Below, one piece after another: positions 1-8,209 of a stretch of DNA of 46,192 nucleotides. The DNA is from an uncultured Agathobaculum sp. (lineage in GTDB: Bacteria > Bacillota > Clostridia > Oscillospirales > Butyricicoccaceae). Made by a program: the position numbers and the translations under genes. How positions within the stretch are numbered: position 1 is the stretch's first letter; every line of letters begins with the position of its first letter. The stretch is taken from the NCBI RefSeq assembly GCF_944384695.1, contig NZ_CALWUQ010000006.1, positions 1 through 46,192 of the forward strand, given 5' to 3'. Under the pieces are notes generated by a model. The model was not told where the DNA came from. It searched no databases and saw only the letters and a list, made by a program, of their open reading frames with translations.

Positions 1-2
1 CA

Positions 3-242
3 ATATTCGAGAATGAAGAAAACGAATTATATTCATATAGAAAAGACGAAACAAAAGTACCCATACACCTTAAAGTAACATTAACAATCAAAGAAGCCGC
101 TGAATACAGCAATATAGGAATAAACAAAATTGACACCATGCTTAAACAGCCAAATTGTCCGTTTGTCCTATTTGTTGGTACCCGGAAATTGGTAAAGCGG
201 CGAGAGTTTGAGGAATTTATTCGTCGTGAAATAATCATCTAA
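3..242 (+). CDS. Excisionase-family small DNA-binding protein, 5' end outside the window
   Basis: An open frame enters from the left edge and ends at TAA 240-242, giving 79 codons with no usable start inside the window. The C-terminal 60 residues read as a winged helix-turn-helix of the Tn916-type excisionase kind: LTIKEAAEYSNIGINKI followed by a wing and the basic stretch RKLVKRREFEEFI. Proteins of this family bend DNA at element ends and steer the integrase towards excision. It lies about 120 bp before a tyrosine integrase in the same direction, which is the usual xis-int order. The region is clearly AT-richer than the genes after 1636. The family call rests on the motif pattern and context only. 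Confidence 0.75.
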   Translation: MFENEENELYSYRKDETKVPIHLKVTLTIKEAAEYSNIGINKIDTMLKQPNCPFVLFVGTRKLVKRREFEEFIRREIII

Positions 243-282
243 TTTTCCAGACCGTCAATCACGGAAGATTTATCGGTTATGA

Positions 283-311
283 TTGAAAAAATGGAGTCTT
301 TGTGCTATACT
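283..311 (+). promoter_or_regulatory. SigA-type promoter of the integrase gene
   Basis: TTGAAA (283-288) and TATACT (306-311) are 17 bp apart, and a TG at 303-304 makes an extended -10. It lies 50 bp before the integrase start and after the excisionase stop, so the integrase can be transcribed independently of the excisionase gene. Confidence 0.7.
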
Positions 312-324
312 TTATAGTTGCGTT

Positions 325-355
325 GGACTCTTTTTTTGAGTTAAGAAGGGAGTCC
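325..355 (+). promoter_or_regulatory. Hairpin overlapping the integrase ribosome binding site
   Basis: GGACTC (325-330) can pair with GAGTCC (350-355). The right arm overlaps the Shine-Dalgarno sequence AAGAAGGGAG at 343-352. An alternative shorter pairing ACTC (327-330) with GAGT (338-341) across a T7 loop would leave the Shine-Dalgarno free. The two pairings exclude each other. Function is inferred from the geometry only. Confidence 0.4.
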
Positions 356-360
356 GTACA

Positions 361-1545
361 ATGGGAAAAAATTTAAAAGGCAAAGAGTGTGGAAAAGGTA
401 TTTGCCAAAGAAAGGACGGTTTATATTTCGCACGATTTTATAGTAAGGACGGCAGACGGCAGGGAAGATATTTTGAAACCTTACCGGAAGCAAAAAACTG
501 GCTTGCTGACGCAAGATATGAAGAACGCCACAGTATAATTGTCACTGCACCAGACATGACAGTAGACAAATGGTTCGATTATTGGATTGAAAATATCGTA
601 TGTGACCTTGCTCCGAATACAAAAAGGAATTATAAGGAGCGTTACAAATGGAATATTCAACCTGTAATTGGAACTATGTGCATAGGAGATGTAAAGCCCA
701 TGCACTGTAAGGCGGTTCTCAATCGAATGGAAACAACCTATGCAGGCTCAACTATCCGACAGGCTTACATTACAATGGGAACGCTGTTTAAATCAGCAGT
801 TATGAATGATATTATCGCAAAGCACCCTATGAATGGTGTTCGATACACGAAACCCGTTCGGGCTGTTGATGATATTAAGTATCTGACGGTTGATGAACAG
901 GGAAAATTTATGGAAGCGGCAAAGCGTTCACATAATTACAGACAATACGCTTTGTTGTTGGAAACGGGCTTGAGAACAGCAGAATTGATTGGTTTGACAT
1001 GGGACTCCATAGATTGGAAGAAACGTACTTTGACCGTGAATAAAAGTTTAGAGTATCGGCATAAGCAAGGTTATTGGCGAGCGGGACCACCTAAGACAAA
1101 AAAGAGTTATCGAACCATTCCTCTTACTGAAAAGGCATATTCCATTCTTAAAAGCTGCTATGATGAAAGAAACAGCCGGAAAGAAGCCGAAACGCTGTCA
1201 CAGGTTTTGGAATATACAGACAGCAGAACGGGAGAAAAGAAATGTCTTGTCATGCGAGATTTGGTTTTTATTAACTGGCGAACAGGAGAACCCGCAAAAA
1301 ACAGTTCTTATGACACACATCTGTATAAGTTGTGTGATGAAGCCGGGATTAAACGCTTTTGTATGCACGCGCTACGTCATACTTATGCGACCCGCGCGAT
1401 TGAGCGAGGTATGCAGCCGAAAGTCTTGCAGCAACTATTAGGTCATGCAAGTATTAAAACAACTATGGACAGATATGTTCATGTTACGGACGAGTCACTG
1501 GTAAACGCAGTACACCTGTTTGAAAATTTTACTCCCACCAGTTAA
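361..1545 (+). CDS. Tyrosine-type site-specific recombinase (integrase) of an integrative element
   Basis: This 394-residue tyrosine recombinase would catalyse integration and excision of the element whose end lies here. The N-terminal 60 residues look like an arm-type DNA-binding domain ([21 protein letters not shown]), residues 65-165 like the core-binding SAM-like domain, and 172-385 like the catalytic domain. Catalytic residues are visible: R205 in GLRTAEL, a lysine in PKTKKSYR (245-248), H336 and R339 in HALRH, H362 in LGHAS, and the nucleophile Y372 in MDRYVHV. Length and layout fit Tn916/Tn1549-type integrases. The start is supported by AAGAAGGGAG at 343-352. The gene is intact and is followed within 100 bp by repeats and then by the chromosomal gene ychF. 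Confidence 0.93.
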   Translation: MGKNLKGKECGKGICQRKDGLYFARFYSKDGRRQGRYFETLPEAKNWLADARYEERHSIIVTAPDMTVDKWFDYWIENIVCDLAPNTKRNYKERYKWNIQPVIGTMCIGDVKPMHCKAVLNRMETTYAGSTIRQAYITMGTLFKSAVMNDIIAKHPMNGVRYTKPVRAVDDIKYLTVDEQGKFMEAAKRSHNYRQYALLLETGLRTAELIGLTWDSIDWKKRTLTVNKSLEYRHKQGYWRAGPPKTKKSYRTIPLTEKAYSILKSCYDERNSRKEAETLSQVLEYTDSRTGEKKCLVMRDLVFINWRTGEPAKNSSYDTHLYKLCDEAGIKRFCMHALRHTYATRAIERGMQPKVLQQLLGHASIKTTMDRYVHVTDESLVNAVHLFENFTPTS

Positions 1546-1550
1546 GAAAA

Positions 1551-1572
1551 AAGGGTGTAAAAAGGGTGTAAA
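1551..1572 (+). repeat. Two tandem 11-bp repeats at the element end
   Basis: AAGGGTGTAAA occurs at 1551-1561 and again, head to tail, at 1562-1572, just after the integrase stop codon. Short direct repeats at this place in integrative elements are usually integrase arm-binding sites. The assignment is by position. Confidence 0.6.
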
Positions 1573-1589
1573 CAAAATAAAGAGAAAGG

Positions 1590-1618
1590 CAGAAAGCCCG
1601 TAAAATCAAGGCTTTCTG
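1590..1618. other. 9-bp inverted repeat, possible core attachment site or hairpin
   Basis: CAGAAAGCC (1590-1598) and GGCTTTCTG (1610-1618) form a perfect inverted repeat with an 11-nt spacer. It lies between the integrase-end repeats and the ychF start at 1636. It may be the strand-exchange core (attL or attR) or an RNA hairpin with no T-tract. The composition changes from AT-rich to GC-rich at about this place. Confidence 0.4.
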
Positions 1619-1635
1619 GACAGGTAAAGATAGAT

Positions 1636-2739
1636 ATGAAATTAGGTATCGTGGGGCTTCCGAATGTAGGAAAGTCCACCTTGTTCAATGCGATTACGCA
1701 GGCGGGGGCGGAAAGTGCAAACTATCCCTTCTGCACCATTGACCCCAATGTGGGTATGGTTGCCGTGCCGGATGAGCGTTTGCAGCCGCTGACCGAGCTG
1801 TATCATGCGAAAAAGACGACGCCTGCGGTGGTGGAGTTTGTGGATATTGCGGGTCTGGTGCGCGGTGCAAGCAAGGGCGAGGGCTTGGGCAACAAGTTCC
1901 TGTCCCACATCCGCGAAGTGGACGCAATCGTGCATGTGGTGCGCTGCTTTGAAAATGAAAACATCGTGCATGTGGAAGGCTCGGTTGACCCGGCGCGCGA
2001 CATTGAAACCATCAATCTGGAGCTGATTCTTGCGGATATCGAGCATCTGGAGCGCCGCCTGGAGCGCACACGCAAGGCGGCCAAGGCGGATAAGAAGCTG
2101 TTGGCAGATGTGGAAATTCTGGAAAAGCTCAAGGCGCATCTGGAAGAAGGCAAGACGGCCCGCACATTTGAGGGCTTTGCTGATGATGAGGATGTGCAGC
2201 GTGTCATCGGGGATAGCGACTTGCTGTCTGCGAAAAAGGTGATCTACGCTGCCAATATGGACGAGGCAGGCTTTACCGGCGACAAGACCGAGAACGAGCG
2301 TCTGGCGGCTGTGCAGAAAATCGCAGATGCGGAGGGCGCGATGGTGCTGCCCATTTGCGCAAAGCTGGAAGAGGATATCGCGGGCATGGATGCGGAGGAA
2401 AAGGAGATGTTCCTGTCCGAGCTGGGCCTGCATGAGTCCGGTTTGGACCGCTTGATTAAGGTATGCTACGATTTGCTCGGCTTGATGAGTTATCTGACTG
2501 CGGGCGAGCAGGAAGTGCGCGCGTGGACGATTGCGAAGGGAACCAAGGCGCCGCAGGCGGCCGGCAAGATCCACTCGGATTTTGAGCGCGGCTTTATTCG
2601 TGCCGAGGTCATTCAGTATAAGGATTTGATTGAGTTGGGCTCGCTTGCGGCTGCGCGCGAGAAGGGCTTGGTCCGCTCGGAGGGCAAAGAATACGTCATG
2701 CAGGACGGAGATGTGGTCCTCTTCCGCTTTAATGTTTAA
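1636..2739 (+). CDS. ychF: Redox-regulated ATPase YchF (OLA1/Obg-like P-loop NTPase)
   Basis: YchF is a ribosome-associated P-loop ATPase of the Obg superfamily. This copy has 367 residues, the usual family length. The P-loop GLPNVGKST is at 7-15 and the switch motif DIAGL at 70-74. The usual NKxD specificity motif is replaced by NMDE (in VIYAANMDE), which is the YchF signature linked to ATP rather than GTP preference. A coiled-coil segment rich in E, R and K follows around 135-180, and the C-terminal 85 residues are the TGS-like domain ending [11 protein letters not shown]. The Shine-Dalgarno sequence is weak (AGGTAAAGAT). The gene begins directly after the integrative-element end, so its native upstream region may have been separated from it by the insertion. 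Confidence 0.97.
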   Translation: MKLGIVGLPNVGKSTLFNAITQAGAESANYPFCTIDPNVGMVAVPDERLQPLTELYHAKKTTPAVVEFVDIAGLVRGASKGEGLGNKFLSHIREVDAIVHVVRCFENENIVHVEGSVDPARDIETINLELILADIEHLERRLERTRKAAKADKKLLADVEILEKLKAHLEEGKTARTFEGFADDEDVQRVIGDSDLLSAKKVIYAANMDEAGFTGDKTENERLAAVQKIADAEGAMVLPICAKLEEDIAGMDAEEKEMFLSELGLHESGLDRLIKVCYDLLGLMSYLTAGEQEVRAWTIAKGTKAPQAAGKIHSDFERGFIRAEVIQYKDLIELGSLAAAREKGLVRSEGKEYVMQDGDVVLFRFNV

Positions 2740-2762
2740 TAATTTCATAAGAAGCAGCAGGA

Positions 2763-2788
2763 AAGCACCGATTTGTCGGTGCTTTTTT
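2763..2788 (+). terminator. Intrinsic terminator of ychF
   Basis: AAGCACCGA (2763-2771), a TTTG loop, and TCGGTGCTT (2776-2784) are followed by T residues to 2788. Confidence 0.9.
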
Positions 2789-2836
2789 GCTGTTTGGGGA
2801 CAAAAACGGGCATGCTGTTATTTTACCGAATTGTTA

Positions 2837-2865
2837 TTGCTTCTCCCACTATTGCAGTATATAAT
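2837..2865 (+). promoter_or_regulatory. SigA-type promoter before the VanW gene
   Basis: TTGCTT (2837-2842) and TATAAT (2860-2865) are 17 bp apart, about 115 bp before the TTG start at 2982. The intervening leader holds a GCATAT direct repeat near 2939-2955 of unknown meaning. Confidence 0.65.
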
Positions 2866-2981
2866 AAGAACGGCGAATCATGTCGAAAGACTGTGGATAT
2901 GCTGGTTTTTGTTTGTTTTGATAAATTGTATGATGTTTTGCATATCTGCATATATAAGTAGCGGAAAAGAGGAAGAACAAG

Positions 2982-4709
2982 TTGAGCATCCTGACAAAAA
3001 AACGGAAGGAAGGAACGCATGTGGCCAAGCACGCTGCGCAGACGGCTGCCCCTAAAACAGGGAAAAAGGGAAAGCGTGTGCCGCTGGCGGTCAAAGTCGC
3101 GGGCGGTCTGGTGGCATTGCTGCTGGTGGCACTGTGCGGCTTTACCTATCTGTATCCCAATGTTTTCCCCGGCGTTACGGTTGGGTCAATCCCGGTCGGC
3201 GGGATGACGCGGGGCGCGGCAGCGGAGCAAATCATGGAGGAAAGCAAGCCGCTGTATCAAGATGCCAAGCTGTCGCTGACCATCTATGAAACGACGTATG
3301 ACATCCCGGTGCGCGATGTGCTGGAAAGTGTGGACGGGGAACAGTCGGTGGATAATGCTTATGCGGTGGGCCGCACGGGCAATCCGTTCGCCCGGATGTG
3401 GGATGTCATCAAGGCGGCCGTCGGCATGAACGAAGCGCAGATTGCCGCGCAGGTCGACGAGGATGGGCTGACGAAGGCGTTGGAGGAAATCGTTTCCGAG
3501 GCGCTGACCGAGCCGGTTGAGCCGACGTGGGAGATTGGTACGGACACGATGACGGTTTACGCAGGCAAGCCGGGCGTGCAGTTTGATACGGATGCGGTGC
3601 GCGCGCTGCTGGAGGATAAAATCCGCCTGATGGACTTTGAGCCGTACGAGGTTTCGACTGAATTGACCGACGCGCCGGCCATTGACATTGACAAGATTGC
3701 CGAAGCGGTGATTGGGGAACCGGTCAGCGCAACGGTGAGCAAGGAGGATGGGAAAACCATCATCCCGGAAAAAACCGGCGTGCAGTTTGACGTGGAAGAG
3801 GCCAGAAGCATCATCGGGGATGGCTCAGCCAAAAGCTATACCATTCCCATCACCACGACGGCTGCCAAGGTGACGGCGGAGGACCTCAAGACCAAGCTGT
3901 TTCAGGATACGCTGGCGCAGACCTCCACCTCGCTGGATGAAAGCAATACGGCGCGCACCAACAATGTCCGTTTGGCGGCGGCATCCATCAACGACACAAT
4001 CCTCAATCCGGGCGATGAGTTTTCGTATAACGGCGTTGTGGGCGAGCGCACCGAGGCGCGCGGCTATAAGCCGGCGGGCGCTTATGTCAATGGGCAGGTC
4101 GTCGATGAATTTGGCGGCGGCGTGTGTCAGCCTTCGTCCACCCTGTATATGGCGGTGCTGCGCGCCGATTTGGAGGTCACCGAGCGGCATAACCACTCCT
4201 TTACCGTGGCCTATACGCCGCTGGGTGAGGACGCAACGGTGGATTATGGCAATCTGGATTTCCGCTTCAAGAACAATACGGATTATCCCATCAAGATTTT
4301 GGCCGAACAGACGAACGGTAAGATGATTATGACCATCGTGGGCACCAAGACCAGCGATAAAACGGTCGACACGCGCACCGAGGTTTTGGAGACTTATACG
4401 CCGCAAACGGTGGAGAAAAAAGACAGTTCGATGATGGTCGGACAGACCCGCGTCGAAACCACGCCGATTACCGGTTATTCTACGCGCACCTATAAGGTGA
4501 TTACAGAAAACGGGAAAACGACCGAGGTGCTGGCCAATACGTCCAACTATGTCAAGCGGGATAAGGTAGTGTATGTTGGCACCAAGCAGCCGACTCCTGC
4601 CGCTCCGCAAACGCCGTCGGGCGGCGAGACGGCAGCAAGCGGCTCGACCGGGGAAACCACGACGGGCGAAACGGCCGATACAGCGTCCGATACGCAAGCC
4701 GCTTCATAA
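2982..4709 (+). CDS. VanW family cell-wall protein with G5 domain, membrane anchored
   Basis: This 575-residue protein starts with a lysine-rich cytoplasmic segment, has one membrane span at about 34-57 and is otherwise predicted extracytoplasmic. Two repeats resembling the peptidoglycan-binding PG_binding_4 type occupy roughly 75-310. The VanW domain covers about 320-455, with the signature NPGDEFSYN, GGGVCQPSSTLY and ERHNHS. A G5-like domain follows at about 463-540, then a low-complexity P/T/G/A/S tail. VanW domains occur in glycopeptide-resistance clusters and widely in clostridial surface proteins; the biochemical role is unsettled. The TTG start is chosen because AGAGGAAG lies just upstream and no in-frame ATG has a comparable site. 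It is 36 bp from the next gene, so probably co-transcribed. Nothing here suggests vancomycin resistance. Confidence 0.88.
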   Translation: MSILTKKRKEGTHVAKHAAQTAAPKTGKKGKRVPLAVKVAGGLVALLLVALCGFTYLYPNVFPGVTVGSIPVGGMTRGAAAEQIMEESKPLYQDAKLSLTIYETTYDIPVRDVLESVDGEQSVDNAYAVGRTGNPFARMWDVIKAAVGMNEAQIAAQVDEDGLTKALEEIVSEALTEPVEPTWEIGTDTMTVYAGKPGVQFDTDAVRALLEDKIRLMDFEPYEVSTELTDAPAIDIDKIAEAVIGEPVSATVSKEDGKTIIPEKTGVQFDVEEARSIIGDGSAKSYTIPITTTAAKVTAEDLKTKLFQDTLAQTSTSLDESNTARTNNVRLAAASINDTILNPGDEFSYNGVVGERTEARGYKPAGAYVNGQVVDEFGGGVCQPSSTLYMAVLRADLEVTERHNHSFTVAYTPLGEDATVDYGNLDFRFKNNTDYPIKILAEQTNGKMIMTIVGTKTSDKTVDTRTEVLETYTPQTVEKKDSSMMVGQTRVETTPITGYSTRTYKVITENGKTTEVLANTSNYVKRDKVVYVGTKQPTPAAPQTPSGGETAASGSTGETTTGETADTASDTQAAS

Positions 4710-4745
4710 AAGACAAATCATTAAACTTTGGTAGGAGGATAACGG

Positions 4746-5741
4746 ATGAGACAAGAGTTTACCGCGCAGATGCGCAAGGACATCAAGCGAACCTGTAAAA
4801 GGCGGGTCATGGATAATCTGGGCCGCTGCATCGGCATCAACTTTTTGTATATGGTGCCGTTCATGCTGCTGGGCGTGATGCTGTATCTGTCGATGGTCGG
4901 CAGAGTGTTTGCCATGGCGATGGCCGGTTATACGGATGAATATATGCTGAGTATGGCGATGACACAAAGCATGAATACCGTTTGGCTGGTGGTGTTCCTG
5001 ATGATTGTCATCAGCGGCCCGCTGACCTTGGGCATGATGCATTTTTACCTTGCCCTGCAGCGCGGGGAGGAGCCGGGCGTGAGCATGCTGTTCAAGCCTT
5101 TTACCTCGCTCCGTTCGATTTGGACGGGTATCAAAATGGAGTTCTGCCTGGCCTTCCGTTCTCTGCTGTGGATGATTGGGCCGACGGTTGTGTACATGGC
5201 GCTGGGGTTTTCCGTGGCGTTCGGTGCAGCGATGAGAGGCAATGAAGGCAGCGTATCGACGATACTGACTATCCTGAACATCTTGTATTTCATCGCGCTC
5301 ATTCCGATTGAGGTCAAGGTGATGACGTACAACGCGGGCTGGGTCATTGTGTGCGGCGATGAGACGCACAGCGTCTGGGATGCAACGCGCACGGCGTCCG
5401 CTGCGTTCAAGGGGCAGATGATGAAGCTGTTTGTGTTTGTGCTCAGCTTTATCGGCTGGTATATTCTGCTGTTTGGCATCATCTATCTGTGCAGCGGTCT
5501 TGGTGTTGCCGGCTTGCTGATTGTACGGGGCGGCACAGGCGTTGCGATTTTGGTAACGGCAATCATCGCGGCGGTCTGTCTGGCAATCCTGCTGGGCGCA
5601 TTCCTGAACGCTTATGAGATGACCTCCTTTTTCGGCATGTACGAGTATCTTTCCACTCCGGCTACGCCGTTCACGGGGCCGCAGGATACGTCCTTCACCG
5701 ACTCCTGGCCGGGACAGGATGGCGACGGCACGGCACAATAA
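4746..5741 (+). CDS. Polytopic membrane protein, DUF975-like
   Basis: The 331-residue product has a basic N-terminus (TAQMRKDIKRTCKRRVMDNL) followed by about six hydrophobic segments, at roughly 30-55, 82-108, 138-162, 175-195, 225-250 and 260-290. The pattern resembles the DUF975 integral-membrane family, whose function is unknown. A strong Shine-Dalgarno GTAGGAGGA lies before the ATG. It follows the VanW gene closely and ends at a terminator, so the two probably form one operon. No catalytic motif is visible, and the family call is tentative. Confidence 0.7.
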   Translation: MRQEFTAQMRKDIKRTCKRRVMDNLGRCIGINFLYMVPFMLLGVMLYLSMVGRVFAMAMAGYTDEYMLSMAMTQSMNTVWLVVFLMIVISGPLTLGMMHFYLALQRGEEPGVSMLFKPFTSLRSIWTGIKMEFCLAFRSLLWMIGPTVVYMALGFSVAFGAAMRGNEGSVSTILTILNILYFIALIPIEVKVMTYNAGWVIVCGDETHSVWDATRTASAAFKGQMMKLFVFVLSFIGWYILLFGIIYLCSGLGVAGLLIVRGGTGVAILVTAIIAAVCLAILLGAFLNAYEMTSFFGMYEYLSTPATPFTGPQDTSFTDSWPGQDGDGTAQ

Positions 5742-5757
5742 AGCAATATGGATATCG

Positions 5758-5784
5758 AAACGGCGGGTTTTCCCGCCGTTTCGC
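5758..5784 (+). terminator. Intrinsic terminator
   Basis: AAACGGCGGG (5758-5767) and CCCGCCGTTT (5772-5781) form a 10-bp stem with a TTTT loop; the following T-tract is short. Confidence 0.8.
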
Positions 5785-5788
5785 GTGC

Positions 5789-5817
5789 TTGACAGCGCAA
5801 AGGCGCAATGCTATAAT
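5789..5817 (+). promoter_or_regulatory. Consensus SigA promoter of the metG T-box transcript
   Basis: TTGACA (5789-5794) and TATAAT (5812-5817) are exact consensus hexamers 17 bp apart, with a TG at 5809-5810 extending the -10. It is the strongest promoter match in the window, which suits a gene controlled by transcription attenuation after initiation. Confidence 0.92.
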
Positions 5818-5834
5818 GAAATCACTATATCGGT

Positions 5835-6117
5835 TGAAACGCAATGAAGAGGAAAGTACGCGGCGAGGTACGGCTAAGCGAGTCCCGGACGGTGTGAGCG
5901 GGGTGCGGAAAACGCAGTGGAAAATGGCCTCGGAGCACCGCACCGACCGGCGGCAAGCCCGCCATAGGCTGCGGCGGGGGATTCCCGTTATTGAATCGGG
6001 GTATGGCAGTACCCGCTAAGGCGCGCCGCCGTGAGGGGCGCGTGAAGCAAGGTGGTAACACGGAAGCGTTTCGCTCTCGTCCTTGGATGAAGTTCATTCG
6101 GGGAGGAGGGCTTTTTT
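5835..6117 (+). promoter_or_regulatory. T-box riboswitch leader of metG, predicted specifier AUG (Met)
   Basis: The leader between the promoter and metG shows T-box landmarks in order. GAGGAAAGTA is near 5850. The stem I apical region AGCGAG...GGTGTGAGCGGGG spans 5877-5912. The specifier region contains GAAAATGG, with ATG at 5924-5926 followed by a purine. The T-box element is AAGGTGGTAACACGG at 6049-6063. In it, TGGT (6053-6056) can pair with a tRNA NCCA end that has discriminator A, as tRNA-Met does. A terminator follows. Uncharged tRNA-Met would stabilise the antiterminator and allow metG transcription. The specifier codon was placed by eye and agrees with the downstream gene. Confidence 0.88.
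6073..6117 (+). terminator. T-box attenuator terminator
   Basis: The left arm 6073-6091 pairs with 6093-6111 almost end to end, with several G-U pairs and one G-G mismatch. Six T residues follow at 6112-6117. Its left arm begins just after the T-box sequence, as expected for mutually exclusive antiterminator and terminator folds. Confidence 0.85.
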
Positions 6118-6187
6118 ATTTCTTTGCCAAAGAGCGTATGAAAACGGACGGAATTCCGCAAACCTAAGGATAAAGGAGAAAGACAAG

Positions 6188-8122
6188 ATGGACAAGAAAC
6201 CCTATTATATCTCAACGGCGATTGCGTACACCTCGGCAAAGCCGCACATCGGCAACACCTATGAAATCGTGCTGGCGGACGCTATCGCGCGCTATAAGCG
6301 CCTGACCGGCTATGACGTTTACTTCCAGACCGGCACGGATGAGCATGGCCAGAAGATTCAGGAGAAGGCGGAGGCCGCAGGTATTACGCCGCAGCAGCAC
6401 GTGGATAACGTGGCGGCTGAGGTCAAGCGCATCTGGGATTTGATGAATACCACTTACGATAAATTTGTGCGCACGACCGACCCGATGCACGAGAAGAAAG
6501 TGCAGAAGATTTTCAAAAAGCTGTATGACCAGGGCGACATTTACAAGGGCAGCTATAAGGGCAAGTACTGCAAGCCCTGCGAGTCCTTCTGGACCGAGAG
6601 CCAGCTCAAGGACGGCTGCTGCCCGGACTGCGGCCGTCCGGTCGTGGATGCGGAGGAGGAAGCCTATTTCTTCCGCATGAGCAAGTACGCCGACCGCCTG
6701 ATGAAGCACATCGAGGAGCATCCCGAGTTTATCCAGCCGGAGAGCCGCAAGAATGAGATGGTCAATAACTTCCTCAAGCCCGGTTTGCAGGATTTGTGTG
6801 TGTCGCGTACCTCGTTCTCGTGGGGCATCCCGGTGGACTTTGACCCCGGCCATGTCGTTTACGTCTGGCTGGACGCACTGACCAACTATATCACCTTCTG
6901 CGGCTATGACCCGGACGGCAACCACGACGAGCACTACAAGCGCTTCTGGCCGGCGGACGTGCATCTGATTGGTAAGGATATTATCCGTTTCCACACGATT
7001 TACTGGCCGATTTTCCTGATGGCGCTGGGCGAGCCGCTCCCCAAGCAGGTGTTCGGCCATCCGTGGCTGCTCGTGGGCGAGGGCAAGATGTCCAAGTCGC
7101 TCGGCAACGTGATTTATGCGGACGACCTTGTGCGCCTGTTCGGCGTAGACGCGGTGCGCTACTATGTGCTGCATGAGATGCCGTTTGCCAACGACGGCGT
7201 GATTTCCTATGAGTTGATTTGCGAGCGCATCAATTCCGAGCTGGCAAACGTGCTGGGCAATCTGGTCAACCGCACGATTGCGATGACCAAAAAGTATTTC
7301 GGCGGCGTGGTGCCTGCCCCGGCAGACGCGGAGCCGGTGGATGACGAGCTGAAGGCGGTCGCGCTCGGCCTGCCCGCAGCGGTGGAAAAGCGCATGGCGG
7401 ATTTGCATGTTGCGGATGCCATCGACGAGGTATTCACGCTGCTGCGCCGCTCGAACAAGTATATCGACGAGACTATGCCGTGGGCGCTGGCCAAGGACGA
7501 GGCCAAGAAGGGCCGTTTGGGCACGGTGCTGTATAACCTTTTGGAGTCCATCCGCTTTGCGGCAACCATGCTGCGTCCCTATCTGCCCGACACGGCGGAT
7601 AAGATTTTCGCGCAGCTGGGCACCGAGGACAAGGGCGTGGAGAGCCTTGCCTCCTTTGGCGGCATGACCGCGGGCGCACCGGTGGGCGAAGCGTCCATCC
7701 TGTTTGAGCGCATCGACATCCCGAAAAAACTGGCCGAAATCGAGGAGGAGAAGAAGGCGCAGCAGCAGGCGGAAAAGCCGGCTGTCACCTTCCTGCCGGA
7801 CATCCCGTTTGACGACTTCTGCAAGGTCGATATGACCGTGTGCAAGGTGCTGGCCTGCGAGAATGTCAAGAAGAGCGAAAAACTGCTGAAATTCCAGCTG
7901 GACGACGGTTCGGGCACACCGCGCCAGATTCTGTCGGGTATCGCCAAGTACTACAAGGCGGAGGAACTCGTCGGCAAGACGGTTGTCGCCGTGACCAACC
8001 TGCCGCCGCGCAAGATGATGGGACAGGAGTCGAACGGTATGCTGCTGTCCGCTGAAAAGGACGGCAAACTCAATCTCATCATGCTGGATGATGCGATTGA
8101 AGCCGGCTCGAAGCTGTGCTAA
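6188..8122 (+). CDS. metG: Methionine--tRNA ligase with C-terminal tRNA-binding domain
   Basis: This class I synthetase charges tRNA-Met. It has 644 residues from the ATG at 6188, which is preceded by AAAGGAGAAA. An earlier in-frame start at 6083 lies inside the T-box terminator and is rejected. The HIGH motif is PHIGN at 19-23 and KMSKS is at 300-304. Cysteines 128/131 and 145/148 form the zinc knuckle of the connective peptide. The anticodon-binding helical domain follows, and about 540-644 is an EMAP-type OB-fold tRNA-binding domain, the dimeric bacterial arrangement. Expression is under the T-box leader upstream, and a strong terminator follows. Confidence 0.98.
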   Translation: MDKKPYYISTAIAYTSAKPHIGNTYEIVLADAIARYKRLTGYDVYFQTGTDEHGQKIQEKAEAAGITPQQHVDNVAAEVKRIWDLMNTTYDKFVRTTDPMHEKKVQKIFKKLYDQGDIYKGSYKGKYCKPCESFWTESQLKDGCCPDCGRPVVDAEEEAYFFRMSKYADRLMKHIEEHPEFIQPESRKNEMVNNFLKPGLQDLCVSRTSFSWGIPVDFDPGHVVYVWLDALTNYITFCGYDPDGNHDEHYKRFWPADVHLIGKDIIRFHTIYWPIFLMALGEPLPKQVFGHPWLLVGEGKMSKSLGNVIYADDLVRLFGVDAVRYYVLHEMPFANDGVISYELICERINSELANVLGNLVNRTIAMTKKYFGGVVPAPADAEPVDDELKAVALGLPAAVEKRMADLHVADAIDEVFTLLRRSNKYIDETMPWALAKDEAKKGRLGTVLYNLLESIRFAATMLRPYLPDTADKIFAQLGTEDKGVESLASFGGMTAGAPVGEASILFERIDIPKKLAEIEEEKKAQQQAEKPAVTFLPDIPFDDFCKVDMTVCKVLACENVKKSEKLLKFQLDDGSGTPRQILSGIAKYYKAEELVGKTVVAVTNLPPRKMMGQESNGMLLSAEKDGKLNLIMLDDAIEAGSKLC

Positions 8123-8134
8123 AATGAAAGAGCG

Positions 8135-8166
8135 AAAGGGGCTGCGGTCTGACGCAGCCCCTTTTG
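8135..8166 (+). terminator. Intrinsic terminator of metG
   Basis: AAAGGGGCTGCG (8135-8146) and CGCAGCCCCTTT (8153-8164) form a perfect 12-bp stem followed by a short T-tract. Confidence 0.9.
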
Positions 8167-8174
8167 GATAAGCA

Positions 8175-8191
8175 GGCGCGATATCCGCGCC
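8175..8191 (+). promoter_or_regulatory. Small GC hairpin before dtd
   Basis: GGCGCG (8175-8180) and CGCGCC (8186-8191) pair across a 5-nt loop, 7 nt before the dtd Shine-Dalgarno sequence (GAGGAAG). It leaves the ribosome site free. I see no convincing promoter between the metG terminator and dtd. Confidence 0.35.
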
Positions 8192-8209
8192 GGAAATGAG
8201 GAAGAATAG

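Noticed and set aside
1642..2748. Long minus-strand frame opposite ychF (368 codons)
   Set aside because: It mirrors the codon bias of ychF, has no family-like motif or ribosome site, and ychF is certain.
3019..4709. Vancomycin resistance locus suggested by the VanW domain
   Set aside because: No vanA/B/H/X/Y/R/S neighbour is present, and VanW domains are common in clostridial surface proteins.
6083..6187. Upstream in-frame extension of metG
   Set aside because: It would start inside the T-box terminator; the ATG at 6188 has a clear ribosome site and matches the family N-terminus.
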